64,000 bases of DNA from Rheinheimera sp. EpRS3 (GTDB lineage: Bacteria; Pseudomonadota; Gammaproteobacteria; Enterobacterales; Alteromonadaceae): positions 372,001-436,000 of the forward strand of contig NZ_LNQS01000001.1 in NCBI RefSeq assembly GCF_001513785.1, written 5' to 3'. Shown one piece after another: positions 27,848-37,209 of this stretch (the stretch's first letter is position 1; every line of letters starts with the position of its first letter). A program made the position numbers and the translations under genes. Below the pieces are notes generated by a model. The model was not told the DNA's origin, searched no databases, and saw only the letters and a list, made by a program, of their open reading frames with translations.

Positions 27848-29701
27848 GTGTTAAATCAAAACCCACTTTGGCGCTATATCGTCGTTATCGGCATGCTGCT
27901 GCTGGCGCTGGTATATGCATTGCCAAACTTATATCCGGAAGATCCGGCGCTGAATATCAGCGCCACCCGCGGCGGTACTGTAGCAGAAGAAACCCGCTTG
28001 CAACTGGAGCAAAGCTTCCGCTCAGCCAATATTGCGGCAAAATCGGTCGTGCTGGAAGAAGGCCAAATTCTGGCCCGCTTTAACAGCACTGAAGATCAGC
28101 TGCAGGCGCGTGAAATTGCCAGCCAGCAACTGGGTGACAACTTTGTTACGGCACTTAATCTGGCTCCAGCGACACCCGACTGGTTAACCGCCATTGGTGC
28201 GACACCAATGAACTTAGGTTTGGACCTGCGTGGTGGTGTGCACTTCCTGATGGCAGTGGACATGAAAGCCGCGCTGGATAAAAACCTGAACGACATGGTG
28301 CAAACCTTCCGCACTGACTTACGCGAAGACAAGATCCGTTACCGTAATGTCCAGGCTGATATTGGCCGTGGCCAGGTGCAGATAAGTTTTCGCACTGAAG
28401 AAGATGTCGCTGCCGCTGAAACTGCGCTGAGAAATCGCGATCGTGAACTGGTGTTCAGCACCGGCAGCGACAACCTGACCTTACTGGTTAGCATCAGCGA
28501 AATCCGCCTAAAAGAAATCCGCGAATATGCGCTGGAGCAAAACATCACCATTATCCGTAACCGGGTAAATGAAATTGGTGTGGCTGAGCCGTTAGTGCAG
28601 CGTCAGGGTGCTGATCGCATCGTCGTACAGCTGCCAGGGGTGCAAGATACTGCTTCGGCGAAAGAAATTCTGGGTGCTACGGCATCACTGGAGTTTCGTC
28701 TGGTAGACGAGCAGGGCGATTTAGCTGCCGCGCTGGAAGGCAGGGTACCGCCTAATGCAGAGCTGTATTACACCCGTGATGGCCGCCCGTTGTTGCTGGA
28801 AAAACGCATCATGCTTACCGGTGAGCATATTACCGGCGCCAGCTCTGCGTTTGACGAATACAGCCGGCCGCAGGTTAGCATTAAGCTGGATGCCAAAGGC
28901 GGCAATATGTTGTCTGCTGCCACGCGCGATGCCATTGGCCGGCGTATGGCTTCAGTGTTTATTGAGTACAAGCCTGGCACCGAAATTGGTGAAGATGGCA
29001 ACCCGGTACTGATTAAACAGCAGGAAGTGATTAATGACGCCACCATTCAGGCCCGTTTAGGCCGGGATTTTCGCATTACTGGTATTTCTTCACCGGGTGA
29101 AGCGCAAAACCTGTCTACCTTACTGCGTGCTGGTGCTTTGATTGCGCCAATCCAGATCATTGAAGAGCGCACCATAGGCCCAAGCTTAGGTAAAGAAAAT
29201 ATTGATCTGGGTGTCACGGCTATTCAGTGGGGCATGGTATGCGTGCTGATCTTTATGGTGATTTACTATAAAGCCTTTGGTCTGGTCGCTAACCTGGCAC
29301 TGGTAGCCAATCTGGTACTGATCGTCGGCATTATGTCGATGATCCCGGGCGCGACACTAACCTTACCTGGTATGGCCGGTATCGTGCTTACAGTAGGTAT
29401 GGCGGTAGATGCCAACGTGCTTATATTTGAGCGCATCCGCGAAGAGCTGTTAGATGGCCGCTCAGTGCAGCAGGCTATTCATCATGGCTATGACCGTGCT
29501 TTTGCTACCATTGCCGACTCTAACATTACTACTTTGTTAGTGGCACTGATCCTGTTCGGTATTGGTACCGGGCCGGTAAAAGGCTTTGCGGTAACGCTGG
29601 CGATAGGCATTCTGACGTCGATTTTTACGGCGGTAGTAGGTACTCGCTTATTAGTGAATTTATTCTGGGGTGGCCGCCGCGTGCAGTCATTGCCAATATA
29701 A
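27848..29701 (+). CDS. secD: Protein translocase subunit SecD
   Basis: Inner-membrane RND-type subunit that uses the proton gradient to assist protein export. It begins MLNQNPLWRYIVVI with a membrane segment, then a large periplasmic part, the signature LGLDLRGGVHFLMAV, and five C-terminal membrane segments with GMAVDANVLIFERIREE. The start is GTG 27848, preceded by AAGGA, matching the family N-terminus. Length 617, close to the usual 615. secF begins 10 bases after the stop. Confidence 0.97.
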   Translation: MLNQNPLWRYIVVIGMLLLALVYALPNLYPEDPALNISATRGGTVAEETRLQLEQSFRSANIAAKSVVLEEGQILARFNSTEDQLQAREIASQQLGDNFVTALNLAPATPDWLTAIGATPMNLGLDLRGGVHFLMAVDMKAALDKNLNDMVQTFRTDLREDKIRYRNVQADIGRGQVQISFRTEEDVAAAETALRNRDRELVFSTGSDNLTLLVSISEIRLKEIREYALEQNITIIRNRVNEIGVAEPLVQRQGADRIVVQLPGVQDTASAKEILGATASLEFRLVDEQGDLAAALEGRVPPNAELYYTRDGRPLLLEKRIMLTGEHITGASSAFDEYSRPQVSIKLDAKGGNMLSAATRDAIGRRMASVFIEYKPGTEIGEDGNPVLIKQQEVINDATIQARLGRDFRITGISSPGEAQNLSTLLRAGALIAPIQIIEERTIGPSLGKENIDLGVTAIQWGMVCVLIFMVIYYKAFGLVANLALVANLVLIVGIMSMIPGATLTLPGMAGIVLTVGMAVDANVLIFERIREELLDGRSVQQAIHHGYDRAFATIADSNITTLLVALILFGIGTGPVKGFAVTLAIGILTSIFTAVVGTRLLVNLFWGGRRVQSLPI

Positions 29702-29711
29702 GGAGTACGGC

Positions 29712-30659
29712 ATGAGAATATTTTCCTTTAGCCAGCCGCTTAATTTTATGCGGTTAAAATGGCCGGCAATCATACTGTCTACACTGTTAATTCTGGGCTC
29801 GTTTTTTTCTATTGCCACTAAAGGCATTAACTGGGGTCTGGATTTTACCGGTGGTACTGTTATCGAGGTAGGTTTTGCTGACCCGGCAGATTTAACCGCA
29901 GTAAGGCAAACCCTGACCGACGCCGGTTACGGCGATGCGGTAGTGCAGTTATTCGGCACCAGCCGTGATGTGCTGATCCGTATTCCGCTGCGTACTGACG
30001 TTGAGCAGGCTGCAGTGGGCGACAGCGTGATTAAAGCGCTTAATGCCCAGCAAGCCGAACCGGTTACCATGCGCCGGGTTGAGTTTGTCGGCCCAAGCGT
30101 AGGCGCCGAGCTAAAAGAAGACGGCGGCCTGGCGATGCTGGTGGCGCTGATTGGTATTTTGCTCTACGTCACCATGCGTTTTGAATGGCGTTTGTCGGTG
30201 GGTGCTGTGGCATCACTGGCGCATGACGTGATTTTAACCATGGGCCTGTTTTCTGTACTGCAGCTGGAATTTGATTTAACGGTGCTGGCCGCGATACTGG
30301 CGCTGATAGGTTATTCGATTAACGATACCATCGTAGTGTTTGACCGTATCCGTGAGAGTTTCCGTAAATTACGTGATACCAGCGTCGACGACACTATTAA
30401 TGATGCTATTACCTCTACGTTAAACCGTACGGTAATTACGTCATTAACTACGGTGTTGGTATTAGTGGTGTTGTTTTATATGGGCGGCGCGCTGATACAC
30501 GGTTTTGCCACGGCATTACTGTTTGGTATTGCCATTGGTACTTATTCTTCTATCTATGTGGCCAGTGCCATTGCAGAAATTCTCGGCATCAGCCGTGAAG
30601 ATATGCTGCCACCACCACCTATAGAAAAAGAAGGTGAAAATACCGACGCCTTACTGTAG
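29712..30659 (+). CDS. secF: Protein translocase subunit SecF
   Basis: Partner of SecD. It begins MRIFSFSQPLNFMRLKW, and has GLDFTGGTVIEV, VGPSVGAELKEDGGLAML and the signature GYSINDTIVVFDRIRE. Six membrane segments are evident. I chose ATG 29712 because AAGGAG sits 8 bases upstream; the frame from 29670 overlaps secD and adds non-family residues. Length 315. A strong terminator follows. Confidence 0.97.
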   Translation: MRIFSFSQPLNFMRLKWPAIILSTLLILGSFFSIATKGINWGLDFTGGTVIEVGFADPADLTAVRQTLTDAGYGDAVVQLFGTSRDVLIRIPLRTDVEQAAVGDSVIKALNAQQAEPVTMRRVEFVGPSVGAELKEDGGLAMLVALIGILLYVTMRFEWRLSVGAVASLAHDVILTMGLFSVLQLEFDLTVLAAILALIGYSINDTIVVFDRIRESFRKLRDTSVDDTINDAITSTLNRTVITSLTTVLVLVVLFYMGGALIHGFATALLFGIAIGTYSSIYVASAIAEILGISREDMLPPPPIEKEGENTDALL

Positions 30660-30719
30660 TTGCTTGACTGTAACTGCTTTACTGTACTGCTGTACTGTAA
30701 TTGCGCCGTTAAACATGCT

Positions 30720-30748
30720 AAAAATGCCGGTCACTGACCGGCATTTTT
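30720..30748 (+). terminator. Terminator after secF
   Basis: A perfect 13-bp stem AAAAATGCCGGTC with GACCGGCATTTTT and a 3-nt loop. It ends the queA/tgt-secF unit. Just before it, 30665-30702 contains several irregular ACTGTA repeats. Confidence 0.92.
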
Positions 30749-30783
30749 GTTTTTAACGCCGCCACATTAAGGATAAAAGCATT

Positions 30784-31167
30784 ATGAGTAAACAACATGC
30801 GCCGGCTTTTCTGGCACTGGTAGAGCAGGCCAAAGCCCAGATTAAAGAAATTAGCATTAGCGAGCTGCTTGAGCATAATCAGCCTTATGTACTGCTGGAT
30901 ATCCGCGAAGATCACGAATGGGCGCAAGGTCATTTACCTGAGGCAATGCATCTGGGTAAAGGCATTATTGAACGTGATATTGAGCAAACCGTGCCGGACA
31001 AAAAGCAAAAGCTGGTGTTGTACTGCGGCGGCGGCTTTCGCTCAGCGTTATCTGCGCAAACGTTACAGCAAATGGGCTACCAGAATGTGTTTAGTTTAGC
31101 GGGTGGTTTTCGTGACTGGTGTGAGCGTAAATTACCGCTTGAAGTACCCGTTGCCAGTAAGGGTTAA
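30784..31167 (+). CDS. Rhodanese-like sulfurtransferase
   Basis: Single-domain rhodanese, 127 residues, cytoplasmic. It has LLDIREDHEWAQGHLPEAMHL and the active-site loop YCGGGFRSALSAQ with the persulfide-forming Cys, then GYQNVFSLAGGFRDW. AAGGA lies 8 bases upstream of the ATG. The sulfur acceptor is unknown. The TraB gene follows after 3 bp, so the two are co-transcribed. Confidence 0.93.
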   Translation: MSKQHAPAFLALVEQAKAQIKEISISELLEHNQPYVLLDIREDHEWAQGHLPEAMHLGKGIIERDIEQTVPDKKQKLVLYCGGGFRSALSAQTLQQMGYQNVFSLAGGFRDWCERKLPLEVPVASKG

Positions 31168-31170
31168 CAG

Positions 31171-32037
31171 ATGAAAAAACTATTAACGCTATTATCAGCA
31201 GCACTGCTGCTAAGTGTTTCGACGGTACAGGCCGATACGTCGGTATGGCAGGTAACCAAGGGCGATCAGCGCTTATATATTGCCGGTACGGTGCATTTAT
31301 TGCCGCCCGAGCAGTTTCCGCTGCCGCAGGAATTTAGCCAGGCGTACAGCCAGGCTGATACGCTGGTATTTGAAACCGACGTGCGCGAGCTTGAAACCGC
31401 TAAGGGTATGCAATTGCTGATGCAGCATGCTATGTACAGCGATGGCCGCAGTTTGTCGCAGGTGTTGTCTGCTACTACTTATCAGCAGTTACAGCAGTAC
31501 GCTAAAACCCAGGGCGTTGATTTAGCACCGCTAAACAACTTTAAACCCGATTTTGTGCTACTGACGTTAATGCAGGTTGCCCTGCAAAAAGCCGGTATGG
31601 CAGGCGAGGGGGTAGATATGCATTTTCTTAAGCAGGCGGTAACCGACAATAAACCCATGCTGTTTCTGGAAACCGTGGAGCAGCAACTGGCGATGTTGCT
31701 GAATATCTCGGCAGAAAACGAAGATGCTTTTGTTGCGCAAAACCTGCAGCAATTATCTGAGCTTGAAAGCGAATTAACGAAAATTATCGCAGCCTGGCGC
31801 AGTGGCGACACCGACACTATGGCTGCACTGGCAATGGCCTTTACCGATACGCCGGAAGGTAAGCTGTTTTATGATGCATTGTTAGTGCAGCGCAATAAAA
31901 ACTGGCTGCCGCAGTTGGAGAAAATGCTGGCCACGCCGGAGGTAGAGCTGGTGTTAGTGGGGGCTTTGCATCTGGCAGGTGAGGCCAATGTATTGCAGTT
32001 ACTGCGTGAGCAGGGCTACAACATTACGCAGTTGTAG
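31171..32037 (+). CDS. Exported TraB/GumN-family protein
   Basis: A signal peptide (MKKLLTLLSAALLLSVSTVQA) precedes a TraB/PrgY/GumN domain, whose fold is related to Tiki-type metalloproteases. The two hallmark GxxH motifs are IAGTVHLLP (about residue 35) and LVGALHLAGE (about 268), with a conserved Glu in LVFETDV. Length 288. The function of bacterial members is poorly defined; a periplasmic or membrane-exposed hydrolase is likely. It is translated 3 bases after the rhodanese gene. Confidence 0.88.
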   Translation: MKKLLTLLSAALLLSVSTVQADTSVWQVTKGDQRLYIAGTVHLLPPEQFPLPQEFSQAYSQADTLVFETDVRELETAKGMQLLMQHAMYSDGRSLSQVLSATTYQQLQQYAKTQGVDLAPLNNFKPDFVLLTLMQVALQKAGMAGEGVDMHFLKQAVTDNKPMLFLETVEQQLAMLLNISAENEDAFVAQNLQQLSELESELTKIIAAWRSGDTDTMAALAMAFTDTPEGKLFYDALLVQRNKNWLPQLEKMLATPEVELVLVGALHLAGEANVLQLLREQGYNITQL

Positions 32038-32051
32038 CTCTGGCTGGCAAG

Positions 32052-32148
32052 GAACCTGATTACCCACGCTAACACGCCGTGAACCCATCCATGGGGGCTC
32101 GACTCAGGCATCCATGCCTTCAACGGTTAGCTTAGGGTAAGCAGGTTC
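32052..32148 (-). repeat. Hairpin element with GGA loops (element A)
   Basis: 97-bp element with terminal inverted repeats (GAACCTGATTACCC at 32052-32065 against GGGTAAGCAGGTTC at 32135-32148, 13/14 paired). On the minus strand it contains AGGCATGGATGCCT (32106-32119) and CCCATGGATGGG (32084-32095), each presenting GGA. It is homologous to the outer parts of the element at 59703-59868. It lies 31 bases past the suhB stop on the suhB strand, so it may form part of that transcript's 3' end. Confidence 0.65.
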
Positions 32149-32179
32149 TCTGCGGCAAATTATGCTGATGTTACCAAGC

Positions 32180-32983
32180 TTAACGAGACAGCGATTCTGT
32201 CAGGTGTGGGCGAATACCTTTTAACATAGCTGCCAGCACTTTCGGGCTGGCCGCTACCACATTGCCACTGCGTAGCTGGTTATTGCCACCGACAAAATCA
32301 CACACCAAACCACCGGCTTCGCGCACAATTAACTCACCTGCAGCAATATCCCACGGCTTTAAACCAATTTCAAAGAAACCATCAAACCGGCCAGCAGCAA
32401 CATAGGCTAAATCCAGTGCAGCAGAGCCAGTACGACGGATATCGGCAGCGTCTGTCAACAATGACGCCAGCATGGCGCCATGCGCAGGCATATGCGTTTT
32501 GTTTTTAAACGGAAAACCGGTAGCCAGAATAGTGCCCTGCATATCGGCCAGGTTAGCAACACGAATACGGGTACCGTTTAACTGGGCGCCACGGCCACGG
32601 GATGCGGTAAATAACTCACCGCGCAGTGGATCAAAGATCACTGCCTGGTCTAATTTACCCTGATGTTTTAGTGCGATAGACACCGCAAAGTGCGGAATGC
32701 CTTTAATAAAGTTGGTGGTGCCGTCCAGTGGGTCAATGATCCATTGAAACTCACTGTCGTTATTGCCGTAATCACCATGCTCTTCACCGACAATACCGTG
32801 GGTCGGGAACGATTTTTGTAACACCTGAACAATAGCTTGTTCGGCTTCTCTGTCGACATTGGTCACAAAGTCGTTAGTGCCTTTTTGTACTTTCTGAACC
32901 ATATCAAGCTGGCCACAGGCACGAGCGATCACGTTACCGGCGCTGCGGGCAGCGCGAACCGCGATGTTTAACATCGGATGCAT
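32180..32983 (-). CDS. suhB: Inositol-1-monophosphatase / Nus factor SuhB
   Basis: Magnesium-dependent, lithium-sensitive phosphatase; in enterics SuhB also takes part in rRNA antitermination. It carries the FIG-family motifs VGEEHGDYG, WIIDPLDGTTNFIKGIPHFAVSIA and KPWDIAAGELIVREAGG. I chose ATG 32983 (MHPMLNIAVRAAR) because AAGGT lies upstream and relatives begin here; the frame from 33040 has no site. Length 267. It stands alone, convergent with the TraB gene. Confidence 0.96.
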   Translation of the reverse strand: MHPMLNIAVRAARSAGNVIARACGQLDMVQKVQKGTNDFVTNVDREAEQAIVQVLQKSFPTHGIVGEEHGDYGNNDSEFQWIIDPLDGTTNFIKGIPHFAVSIALKHQGKLDQAVIFDPLRGELFTASRGRGAQLNGTRIRVANLADMQGTILATGFPFKNKTHMPAHGAMLASLLTDAADIRRTGSAALDLAYVAAGRFDGFFEIGLKPWDIAAGELIVREAGGLVCDFVGGNNQLRSGNVVAASPKVLAAMLKGIRPHLTESLSR

Positions 32984-33112
32984 AGCAATTACCTTATTTT
33001 GAAAAGAGCTGTGTAAATTTCGGTCAAAAGAGCGGCGCACATTGTAACGGCTAACAGGAAAAAGTAAAGGTAAAACCGCGGCTGTGGTTAACTTGTTCCA
33101 CTGTGCTCAGTG

Positions 33113-34384
33113 CTACTCAGAGCTCTTGACTGGGCTTTCTACCGGATTAAGTGTTCTCACCAGCGCCCGCACATCCATGCCACTGGGATGTTGATATACC
33201 CGTAAACCAAACTCCGGCATAATCGACAATAAGTGGTCAAAGATATCTGACTGAATACCTTCGTAAGCCAGCCAGTCTGTAGTATTGGTAAAACAGTAAA
33301 GCTCCAGTGGCAGGCCGTCTGCCCCCGGCGATAACTGCCGCACCATGGTGGTCATGCGTTGATGAATGCCGGCGTGGTTTTTCAGGTAATGTAAAACATA
33401 GGCCCGGAACGAACCCAGGTTGGTAATGCGGCGGGTATTAACCGGCTCTTTACCCTGCTCGGCCAGCTGTTGGTTCCAGTCGTCAATTTCCTGCTGTTTG
33501 GCTGGTAAGTAATCCTGTAATAAGCGAAACCGTCCCAGCCGGGTAATTTGTTCTTTATCAAGAAAATGCACGCTTTGCTGATCCAGCATAATGCTGCGTT
33601 TAATACGCCTGCCGCCTGATTCCTGCATACCGCGCCAGTTTTTAAACGGATCTGTCATAAAGCGGCGGGTTGGAATAGTGGTGATGGTTTTATCCCAGTT
33701 CTGAATTTTTACCGTGTGCAGTGCAATGTCGATAACATCGCCATCGGCATTTAACTGTGGCATTTCAACCCAGTCGCCTACGCGCAAAACGTCGTTAGAG
33801 GAAATTTGCACGCTGGCTACCAGTGACAAAATAGTGTCCTGAAATACCAGCATCAGCACCGCAGCCATAGCGCCCAGGCCAGACAGCAACAGTAGCGGTG
33901 AGCGGTCAAATAACGCAGCAATAATCAGCACCAAAGCTACAGCATACAGGGCAATAGTCACTACCTGGATATAGCCTTTTATCGGCTTGGTTCTGGCATC
34001 TGGCCGTTGTTCGTATACGGTATTAACCAGGTTCAGAATACTGGCGATGGCCAGCGCTATGGTCAGAATAACAAAGGCGTTGCAAACGTTAACTACCACT
34101 GTTACCAGCCCTTCGGGCACATTGGGTATTAGCTTGACACCAATAGAAATAATCAGTGCCGGTACTATATTGGCCAGCCTGGAAATAAAGCGGAAATCTT
34201 TAACCAGATGGTGTGAGTTAAAGCTGGTGGTTTTAAGCGCGCGGATAATGCCGCCAATCAGGATGCGTTTAACAATAAAATTACCCAGCCAGGACAACAG
34301 CAGAATAATGCAAAGCGAAATGCCAAGTTGCCACTGTGGGTATTGTTCAAACCATACCGTGATATTATTCAGGGTTTCTGTCAC
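33113..34384 (-). CDS. mscM: MscS-family mechanosensitive channel, YbdG type
   Basis: Inner-membrane channel of the MscS superfamily closely resembling E. coli YbdG (MscM), which responds to mild osmotic stress. Several membrane segments occupy about 18-175, ending in the pore-lining SGLGAMAAVLMLVFQDTILS, then the beta domain VGDWVEMPQLNADGDVIDI and TTIPTRRFMTDPFKNWRGM, and a long C-terminal domain with SFRAYVLHYLKNH. Length 423. Its ATG overlaps the mrpG stop (34381-34384), so it is translated as the last gene of the Mrp operon, a notable arrangement. Confidence 0.93.
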   Translation of the reverse strand: MTETLNNITVWFEQYPQWQLGISLCIILLLSWLGNFIVKRILIGGIIRALKTTSFNSHHLVKDFRFISRLANIVPALIISIGVKLIPNVPEGLVTVVVNVCNAFVILTIALAIASILNLVNTVYEQRPDARTKPIKGYIQVVTIALYAVALVLIIAALFDRSPLLLLSGLGAMAAVLMLVFQDTILSLVASVQISSNDVLRVGDWVEMPQLNADGDVIDIALHTVKIQNWDKTITTIPTRRFMTDPFKNWRGMQESGGRRIKRSIMLDQQSVHFLDKEQITRLGRFRLLQDYLPAKQQEIDDWNQQLAEQGKEPVNTRRITNLGSFRAYVLHYLKNHAGIHQRMTTMVRQLSPGADGLPLELYCFTNTTDWLAYEGIQSDIFDHLLSIMPEFGLRVYQHPSGMDVRALVRTLNPVESPVKSSE

Positions 34385-34800
34385 GCGTTTTCTCCGTCAG
34401 GCCGGTGTTGTTTAACCTCGGCAGTTGTTGCTTGTCCGCTGGCTGCGGGTGGTTCGGGTTTGGTATCGGGGCGTTGCCGGCCGTTGCGTAAGTCACGGTA
34501 TACTGCTGTGCGCATCAGCAACATTGCTGTTACCGGGGCGGTTAACATAATAAAGGCACTAATAAGTAGTTCATGAATAACAAGCCGTTGTTGCAGTACC
34601 GTGAAATACAGCATAGACGCCAGTAAAAAACTGCCGGCACCAAAGGTGATGGTAATGGCAGGGCCGTGAATGCGCTGATAAAAATGCGGCAGCCGCAGTA
34701 AACCTAAAGTACCGACCAGCGTAATAATGCTGCCGCAAATCAGCAGCAGGGCTACTGGTATAGCTAACCAGGGCGAAATATCGGCAGGAATTTGCATCAT
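34381..34800 (-). CDS. mrpG: Mrp-type Na+/H+ antiporter subunit G
   Basis: Small membrane subunit with three hydrophobic segments and the family signature GTLGLLRLPHFYQRIHGPA. Length about 139, with a polar Pro/Arg-rich C-terminal tail. I chose ATG 34800, which overlaps the mrpF stop as ATGA; the longer frame to 34881 would intrude on mrpF. It couples downstream to the MscS-type channel. Confidence 0.93.
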   Translation of the reverse strand: MMQIPADISPWLAIPVALLLICGSIITLVGTLGLLRLPHFYQRIHGPAITITFGAGSFLLASMLYFTVLQQRLVIHELLISAFIMLTAPVTAMLLMRTAVYRDLRNGRQRPDTKPEPPAASGQATTAEVKQHRPDGENA

Positions 34801-35075
34801 TCGATAATCTCGCCACGCATCAGAAATTTCGCCAGTGCTACAGACGACACAAAGCCGGTCAGTGCTATCAGCATGGCCCATTCAAAGTACACCAGGCTGG
34901 CAAAGCTGATGCCCAGCAATAGCGCAAACAACATGGCACAGATCCACAAAGTATCCAGTGCCAGCACCCGGTCCTGTGCGGTGGGGCCTTTTAGCAGGCG
35001 CAACATACACAGCAGCATGGCCAGCACCACACAGAACTGGGAAAAATACAGCACGATTTCCAGTAGAAGCTTCAT
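34797..35075 (-). CDS. mrpF: Mrp-type Na+/H+ antiporter subunit F
   Basis: 92-residue subunit with three membrane segments and the typical RLLKGPTAQDRVLALDTLW motif. It overlaps mrpE by ATGA (35072-35075) and mrpG at its other end. Confidence 0.94.
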   Translation of the reverse strand: MKLLLEIVLYFSQFCVVLAMLLCMLRLLKGPTAQDRVLALDTLWICAMLFALLLGISFASLVYFEWAMLIALTGFVSSVALAKFLMRGEIIE

Positions 35076-35602
35076 GATGTCTCCCGGCTAAAAATAGCCA
35101 TCAGCGGGTTTTCATAGCGTTGTTTAATGGTGTCTATCCACCAGTTTTCGTCGTGTAAGTCAAATACATGCAACGATAATTCATGGGTGTCTTGTAGAAT
35201 TTCTACCCACACCGTACCGGGTGTGCAGTTAATCAGGCAGGATAACACTGCCAGGCCGGTTGGGTCGCTTAAATCCAGTGGCACTTTGATAAACTGCGAA
35301 TTAAGGTTATCGGTTTTGCGAAACAAAATAATCCGGCTGACATTAAAGCAAGAGCGGATAACCTCCAGCAAGGCCCAGCTGAATAAGCGCAATATGGCAG
35401 CAGGTTTACCTATTCTGGCTTTAAATGGCCGCAGTGGCGCCGTTAGTAACGGCGCGGCAATAGCCAGTGCGCTGCCAAGTAACAGGTGTGCTGGCTGCAG
35501 AGTCTGGTTCAGCATTAGCCATAACAGCAGCAGTGCCAGTGACAATAATGGCGAGGGCAGCCAGCGGGTTATAAGCCTGTGGGTCATAAGCCTGCGGATC
35601 AT
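35072..35602 (-). CDS. mrpE: Mrp-type Na+/H+ antiporter subunit E
   Basis: 176-residue membrane subunit. It has N-terminal hydrophobic segments, then LLEVIRSCFNVSRIIL and the conserved end region with LINCTPGTVWVEI and the family LHVFDLHD-like segment. The first codons are built on a short imperfect repeat (ATAAGCCTG units on the plus strand at 35569-35595). Starts at 35602, overlapping the mrpD stop. Confidence 0.93.
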   Translation of the reverse strand: MIRRLMTHRLITRWLPSPLLSLALLLLWLMLNQTLQPAHLLLGSALAIAAPLLTAPLRPFKARIGKPAAILRLFSWALLEVIRSCFNVSRIILFRKTDNLNSQFIKVPLDLSDPTGLAVLSCLINCTPGTVWVEILQDTHELSLHVFDLHDENWWIDTIKQRYENPLMAIFSRETS

Positions 35603-37209
35603 AGTCCCTCCTGGGTTGTAACAACCGGATGTTGCAGCACCCGTTCAATATAAGCCGGTGTTTGTTGTAAATCGGTGCTGGCGCGGCTTAACAGGTTAAA
35701 CAGTGGGCCCGCAGTAAATACCATGCTGACACCCAGCAGCAGTATTGCCAGTATTGGCAGAGCTTCTGTCGGGTGCAGCCGCAGCGGTGCGCTGTTGTAC
35801 AAGGTCCAGAATGTGCGTACGCCAAAGCGCATCAGCGCAATAATGGCGCTAAGGCCCGCTACCAGCAGCAAGGTAAGAATAATCCAGCGCACCCAAAGCG
35901 GAGCATGGGCGGCGCCGCTGTCCAGTAAGCCATGTAAAATACTGAACTTGGCAACAAAGCCGGATAACGGCGGTAAACCAGCCATAATTAACGCGCAGGC
36001 CGCAAACGCCAGGCCAAGAAATGCCATCGCCGCCGGTATCACCACACCGGCGCTTTGCTGGGTATCTTCTTCTACGGCAAAAGCTTCCATACTCAGTGCC
36101 AGCACACTGGCCGCCGGGGTGTAAATGCGATCTGTCAGTTCAGTCAGCATAATAAAAGCAGCGACAGCCAGCGTGGAGCTGATGAGATAAAACAGCGCCG
36201 AGCTAAGTAAAGTAGCGTCACCATAACCAATCAGTGCCAGCAAGGTACCAGACGAAATTACCGCGCTAAAGCTGGCGATGCGACGGGGTTCCTGGCTGGC
36301 CAGTAAACCGACAGCGCCAAATGCCAGTGTTAACAAACCGCCACACAGCAAAACGGAACCGCCAAAACCGGCTGAAGCACCGGCATGTTCTGAAAACAGC
36401 AGCCACCACAGCCGTAAAATAACGTACACGCCTATTTTGGTTAGCAACACCAGCATGGCGGCAACCGGCGCACAGGCCGCTGAATAAGTAACAGGCAGCC
36501 AGAAGCCCAGCGGCCACATGGCACTTTTGGTTAAAAATGCCACCGCCAGAATGGCAGCACCGGTTTGCAGAATAAAACGGTCGGTGCTGTCCAGCGTGGC
36601 AATTTTTAACGCCAGATCAGCAAAGTTCAGTGTGCCGGTGGCAGCATATACCAGTGCAATACCAATCAGGAAAAACAACGACGCAACCAGATTAACAACA
36701 ATATATTGCATACCGGCCCGAATGCGGCTGATGTTATAACCATGCAGCAGTAAGCCGTAAGAGGCGGCCAGCATCACTTCAAAAAAGACAAACAGGTTAA
36801 ATAAATCAGCCGTTAAAATGGCGCCGTTAATGCCCATTAACAGTAGCTGGAACAAGGTGTGAAAGTGCACCCCGGTTTTAGACCAGCGGCTATAAGAAAA
36901 TACCAGCGTAGCAGTACCAAGGGTAGCGGTGAGCAGCAGCATTATCGCTGCCAGACGATCTGCCACCAGCACTATACCAAAAGGTGCAGACCAGTTTGCC
37001 GCCAGATATACCGCCATATCGGCAGGCCACAAGCCGCTCTCGGCCTGCATCAGCAACTGTATTGCTGTTAACAGCATCACAGCGGTACTAAACAGGTTAA
37101 TTAAAAACTTCAGCCGGTGATGGCGTTCATTAATTAACACCATCAGCGCACCGGCAATCAGCGGCAATAGTATCGGCAACATGATTAAATGCGGGTTCAG
37201 ATACATCAT
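35599..37209 (-). CDS. mrpD: Mrp-type Na+/H+ antiporter subunit D
   Basis: 536-residue proton-pumping-type subunit homologous to complex I subunits NuoM/NuoN. About 14 membrane segments; it carries LFNLFVFFEVMLAASYGLLL (conserved Glu) and a Lys in AFLTKSAMWPLGFWLP. Overlaps mrpC and mrpE by 4 bases each. About half of the polypeptide carries proton-channel residues of the NuoL/M/N kind. Confidence 0.95.
   Translation of the reverse strand: MMYLNPHLIMLPILLPLIAGALMVLINERHHRLKFLINLFSTAVMLLTAIQLLMQAESGLWPADMAVYLAANWSAPFGIVLVADRLAAIMLLLTATLGTATLVFSYSRWSKTGVHFHTLFQLLLMGINGAILTADLFNLFVFFEVMLAASYGLLLHGYNISRIRAGMQYIVVNLVASLFFLIGIALVYAATGTLNFADLALKIATLDSTDRFILQTGAAILAVAFLTKSAMWPLGFWLPVTYSAACAPVAAMLVLLTKIGVYVILRLWWLLFSEHAGASAGFGGSVLLCGGLLTLAFGAVGLLASQEPRRIASFSAVISSGTLLALIGYGDATLLSSALFYLISSTLAVAAFIMLTELTDRIYTPAASVLALSMEAFAVEEDTQQSAGVVIPAAMAFLGLAFAACALIMAGLPPLSGFVAKFSILHGLLDSGAAHAPLWVRWIILTLLLVAGLSAIIALMRFGVRTFWTLYNSAPLRLHPTEALPILAILLLGVSMVFTAGPLFNLLSRASTDLQQTPAYIERVLQHPVVTTQEGL

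Noticed and set aside
30665-30702. Irregular ACTGTA repeats after secF
   Set aside because: Spacing is uneven and there is no gene or structure associated; most likely chance low-complexity next to the terminator.
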